Shown piece by piece: positions 60,242-64,000 of a stretch of 64,000 nt of DNA (position 1 is the stretch's first letter; each line of letters starts with the position of its first letter). Origin of the DNA: Cryptomeria japonica. Taxonomy: Eukaryota; Streptophyta; Pinopsida; Cupressales; Cupressaceae. Location: positions 624,493,912 through 624,557,911 of the forward strand of contig NC_081408.1 of assembly GCF_030272615.1 (NCBI RefSeq), given 5' to 3'. Below the pieces are notes generated by a model that searched no databases, had not been told where the DNA came from, and worked only from the letters and a program-made list of their open reading frames with translations. Made by a program: the position numbers and the translations under genes.

Positions 60242-60490
60242 TTATACGGAGTTGGATGTGTTGTCTTTTTCAGCCCTAGTTTATCAACCATTTCGATAGA
60301 CACAAGGTTGACAGTACTTCCACTATCAATAATAACTTTACAACATTCACCTGTAGTCTTGCAAGTAGTTCTGAACAATGATTTTCTTTGAGGCGGTTCT
60401 TGAATTTCTTTGTTAGACTTTAGCAAGACTCATTTCATGAGCAAGGATTCGCCAACCTCGGGTGCATCTTCACGAATAGGTGATTCTGCA
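60242..60490 (-). pseudogene. Element A: protease N-terminal half
   Basis: The minus strand carries CKVIIDSGSTVNLVS, a retropepsin active site (DSGST), followed by MVDKLGL. The frame ends at C copy 2's right edge; the protease C-terminal half resumes at 43,551 on the other side. A TGA lies upstream at about 60,432. The sequence continues through the J solo LTR into gag. Confidence 0.85.
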
Positions 60491-61187
60491 TGTTAACGGT
60501 TGTAGCTGCAGGAGACTTCATTTTATTTGCTTGGTTGTATTTCTGTCTTCCTTAATCGTTCTTAATGTTTCTGTTTGTTTCTTATTTGCTTCATTACAGC
60601 AGTATATGTATCAAGTTCCTTGTTTGTCGTCACCATCATGAGTGCTAGCTGGAAAAGAGTTGTTTTTCCTTTCTCTTCGTATCTTATCAGTCGAGAGTTT
60701 CAATTTTCTTTGCCTCAGTGGCTCGATTGATATTGGTGTATGAATCGTTTTACAATGTAACTGTCGTTTTTTAGTATTATTTACGTGAAGTGTTGAATCT
60801 TCATCTTCCTTGGCATTATTGATATTTGGCTCGCTCTTTGTCATTATCGAGTATTGCAGATTGTTTTTCAGGAGACGGGTGAAGTTCAGAAGGAAGATTT
60901 CGTCGACATGTGTGAAGATTTTGGTTCATTTCTTCTTCAGCAATTCTATTTGTTAGCAGATTTGTAAAAGCCTTCAGTTAGCTGTGATATTGTCAGCTTC
61001 TTCTTTTGTTTGTTAAGTGCTATCAATCATGATTAGATGATTGATTGTTAAGCTTGAGAGCTCTGTATTTAAATTTGTGCCTTCAATAAAACTTGTTTTC
61101 CCAGGATAAATTTTTCGTGTATCTTGTTCTTATTAATTTTTCTAGTTTCAGATTTTGAGATTTATCTTTCTAATTCATGTTTTAACA
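60491..61187 (+). mobile_element. Solo LTR J (697 bp) with intact target duplication
   Basis: It starts TGTTAACGG and ends TTTTAACA, with CTGCA on both sides (60,486-60,490 and 61,188-61,192). A GTATTTAAAT TATA-like box near 61,066 and a CAATAAAACTT poly(A)-like signal near 61,086 set the plus orientation. It splits element A's gag-protease frame, which stays in register across the empty site. Confidence 0.92.
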
Positions 61188-61192
61188 CTGCA

Positions 61193-61421
61193 CTCTCCTC
61201 TTCAGCTTGAGCAATATGTGCACTCCTCTGGCTTGTGGTAGGATTCTCTAGACACTCATAAGATCTATGACCATATTTATTACATTCAAAACATTTGCCA
61301 AGAAATCCTCTACCGCTCCTCTTGAATAAGGTCTTCTTCCCCTAATAGAATCATTACCTCAGACTGATTGTTCCTGTTGATGTGAGCTTCTGGCTTCTTT
61401 TTGAACTTGCCACTGACCCCT
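61193..61421 (-). pseudogene. Element A: gag zinc knuckle region
   Basis: Minus-strand bases 61,293-61,252 encode C-F-E-C-N-K-Y-G-H-R-S-Y-E-C, a perfect CCHC retroviral zinc knuckle (C-x2-C-x4-H-x4-C). A basic Gly/Arg-rich stretch precedes it. Farther upstream a +/-1 frame change near 61,310 links it to KFKKKPEAHINRN-type sequence. The capsid part is absent because C copy 3 begins at 61,422. With 60,242-60,490 and 40,700-43,551 it forms one minus-strand Gypsy element. Confidence 0.85.
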
Positions 61422-61453
61422 TGTTGTGACCTTTTCACACATCGCCCCATTGC

Positions 61454-63317
61454 TGTCATGTCCCCATCTTTGACCCAAAAAGATAACAACAATGAACAAT
61501 TGTGGGATCAAGACCTTGAACACCTATAGCTTAAGAATGGATCATTAGCATTCAAAAAAAATTGTGAAGTCTTATAAAAAGGACGATTTTCCTTAGAAAT
61601 AAAAGGAATAAGAGTCATGACTAATGACAAGCACCGATAATTAATAACAAAGAGTTGTTATAAGCCAAATCTGCAATTGGTCAACAGCATCGTTAATACT
61701 AGTTAATACATAGATATCATGAGAAAAGCGATTGGTTAATGAATCGGTTTCTATGAAGAACAAAAGCCAAGCAAACAATGATCATGAATATTGATCATAC
61801 TTATGATGGTTGACAATTAATAGGTACTGGTATGATATACAGATCAGCATAGTAACGATAAGCATTGGCAAGTAGGGAGACCAAGGAATAATAAAGACAA
61901 GATGTAATGTATCCAAGTACAGCGATTAACAATAACGACCAAGAAAATCAAGTTGACAAATATAAATGGGAGTTTATCGAGCCTTTTTCTGAGCATGCTC
62001 ATCTGTTTGGAATTATGCAGTGAATCGTTCAACACAGGGCAAGCACATATAGAACATAATTATGTGCAACAAAGACGTATTGCCAGCCACATAAACAAAG
62101 ACATGGCAGAATCCAAAAGTAACTAAGGCCACACGTAGAAGGTAAACAGCAACTTATATTATCAAGTTAAATGCAAGGATTAGCTGCCGGTAATAATATT
62201 AAGTTATCAATAAATGGAAGGTAAGCAACAGTAACTTGTACTTTAATTAATGACATCGATTACCATATCACAAGCATGTCAAAATAATACACTAATCGAT
62301 ATAATCTGGAAGAGACACGAGTTTGGTGACTAACGACAGTGCTCACAAGTTATAACTAATTGGTATTGTAAGGGACATCAAACATGACTCTTGGAGACAT
62401 CCCATCCACTTGCAATGTATAAGAAGGCGTCAAACACATTCAATCAAGCATGGATGGTGCTTTAATAATATATGAAGAACTCAATATTATATAAAAAGAG
62501 AATTATATGAAGACAGTGCAATAAATCAGATAATATATATATAACATCTAAACACCAGACTGAAGGCTAATCTATAAGGAGATCATATGTAGCAACAATT
62601 TATAACATTGAAGCATATATGTCATGTATACAAATCAGAGGAATATCATTTGATCTGACATAGATATCAGAATTAAAGGAGACTTCAATAGAAATTCAGA
62701 TTTATTGGTATTGGAATAAAGTTGTCACAAAGTGCTTTGTGGGCCCACACAATAATTATTCAAGATTCCTATAATAAAAGAATTCTTAAACAGTGTTTGC
62801 AGCAATTAGAAAGGTTTGGAGATTACACAATTATTATTGTTTTTTTAGCAGCAACTCCACTAAGGGGAATGGGACCCACTCGGAAGCCTTCTGAATATGG
62901 GTTATGGTTTTTATTTTAACCCCACTTAAGCCTTGCAGATTATTGGTTGTGATTTGAACAATCAGCATTTCCAAAAGGTTAACAATGGTCTAAGAGGAGT
63001 CAACAACATGTTGAAGATTGAAGATTTTTGTATGGGAAAATTATTTGTGTTTTCTACCCATTCTCCACTAATTGTGAGATATCAATCAGATGGTCTAAGG
63101 GGATGTTTAGAATATAGAAACACATATCTCATATTGGAGAATCTATAAGATAAGTACTACTTTCCCAATCTAGCCTTAAAATTTTAAGTTGAATATTATA
63201 ATGAAATATATTTAATTTTGATAAAATCATATTTATTAATGTATTACAACTCTCACTTTAAGTTAGAATTGTTGTTTCAGGACTAAATGAAGGAGAATCC
63301 CGAATGGGGACATTACA
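61454..63317. mobile_element. Solo LTR E (1,864 bp) with intact target duplication
   Basis: It begins TGTCATGTCCCCAT and ends ATGGGGACATTACA, a 14-bp inverted repeat with one mismatch. ATTGC lies on both sides (61,449-61,453 and 63,318-63,322). The ends resemble those of the solo LTR at 33,470. No coding content or primer site is present. Orientation is not evident. Confidence 0.9.
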
Positions 63318-63828
63318 ATTGCAAACAGGGACTCCCTCTTTCCTGCTTTCCGCTTTTGTTAGTTTAGAGTTTTTGGCAGTTAGGTGGCAATTTTGAGCTT
63401 TCATGCAAGAGTCTCATTTTTTATAAGTTCATGCCCAAGGGTCTTCAATGTGCAAGCAATGTCATTTTTTGAGTTTTGAAGTCAATAGAACCAAAATGTT
63501 AAAATTTCTAGATGATCCTAAGTTTTTTCTAAGTTTTGAGGTTGCAACTTGCTTTAGAAAGTGAGTGAAATGTGTTCAAAATGTTGCAAATTGGTGTGAT
63601 TTTTTGTGCTAAAGCGTGAAAAGTCCCTATAGGAGACGTTTTCCCAATCCTAGGAGGTGAAATAAGTTAGAAATGCACAAAGTCCCTATGCACTCCTATT
63701 TTCCACCCCTCAAATCAAGCCAAAATGTTAAAAGTCATGATGGAAATAGAATTCCCATTGCACAAAATGATAAAATTTGATAAGTTTGGGCTTTCAAAAT
63801 GTGAAAATCATCAGTCTCGATAGGAAAC

Positions 63829-64000
63829 TGTTGGTGTAAATAAATATTCATTATGGATATTATTACACTTAAGTTAACTTAGGATAATGCATCTCTTCGT
63901 AGTTTGGATTTGAGACACTTAGGGAAGTGTGCACATAGGGATAGAGCTTGTAGGAGAAATTCCACCTTTTGTGGTCTTATTTTGCTGTTACACTCCACAT
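63829..64000 (+). mobile_element. Possible start of another LTR, cut by the window edge
   Basis: TGTTGGTGTAAATAAATATT opens a change in character inside C copy 3 and has the TGTTGG start common to LTRs here. The candidate target pentamer is GAAAC (63,824-63,828). It cannot be confirmed without sequence beyond 64,000. Confidence 0.4.

Larger units (their letters stand above)
61422..64000 (+). mobile_element. Family C LTR, copy 3, split and running off the window
   Basis: It starts TGTTGTGACC..TTCACACATCGCC like the other two copies. After 32 bases it is interrupted by solo LTR E. It resumes at 63,318 with GCAAACAGGGACTCCCT, matching the corresponding GCAAATGGGGACCCCT of copy 1. The left flank pentamer is CCCCT (61,417-61,421); its partner would lie beyond the window. 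Bases 63,480-63,800 hold AAAATGTT and AAAGTCCCTAT words like the U3 of copy 1. Confidence 0.78.

Noticed and set aside
1-64000. tRNA, rRNA or other RNA genes
   Set aside because: No cloverleaf, rRNA block or snRNA-like sequence was seen; tRNA-like words are short primer-binding sites only.

Overview
This window is intergenic DNA from a large, repeat-rich seed-plant genome. LTR-retrotransposon architecture, plant primer-binding sites, a plant LINE ORF1 and CACTA- and hAT-like non-autonomous transposons show that it is a plant. Very long LTRs, deep nesting and heavy point-mutation decay make a gymnosperm or conifer-like genome my best guess, but that is inference. I see no intact host gene, no RNA gene and no intact mobile-element gene.

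Left part (1-20 kb). A GA-rich tract and a CACTA-like foldback come first. Next is a minus-strand LTR element, 'H': 3' LTR 761-2043, polypurine tract 2044-2058, truncated 5' LTR 7729-8562. Its gag-position reading frame is split by a solo LTR (6290-7225, target duplication AAGAG). AT-rich featureless DNA follows, then a LINE ORF1 remnant (12.1-13.0 kb), a Copia-like LTR (16.43-18.0 kb), a 253-bp tandem duplication and a Copia-type LTR plus primer site (19,795-20,270).

Middle (20-40 kb). A decayed minus-strand Ty3/Gypsy element 'D' (gag, protease, RT start) is split by a 4.2-kb solo LTR of family 'C' (20,433-24,646). D's own 5' LTR is split by solo LTR 'G' (27,239-28,154). Then come a hAT-like element (32,785-33,151), another solo LTR (33,470-34,483), several segmental tandem duplications and a decayed coiled-coil frame on the plus strand (38.7-40.0 kb).

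Right part (40-64 kb) is a nest I could resolve by target-site duplications. A minus-strand Gypsy element 'A' runs from integrase (about 40.7 kb) to the gag zinc knuckle (61.3 kb). Its protease is split by C copy 2 (43,552-60,236, duplication ATACC). The 5' LTR of C copy 2 holds a second minus-strand Gypsy element 'B' (44.07-49.77 kb) and an unidentified frame of about 1,150 codons, 'X' (49.77-53.21 kb). A's gag-protease linker holds solo LTR 'J' (60,491-61,187, CTGCA), and its gag is cut at 61,422 by C copy 3. C copy 3 is itself split by solo LTR 'E' (61,454-63,317, ATTGC), and a further LTR appears to start at 63,829.

The most unusual features are an RNase H domain between protease and reverse transcriptase in B, the X frame broken only by stop codons, a roughly 180-bp-period array of 43-bp palindromes in the C LTR, and an LTR insertion in the loop of a palindrome.
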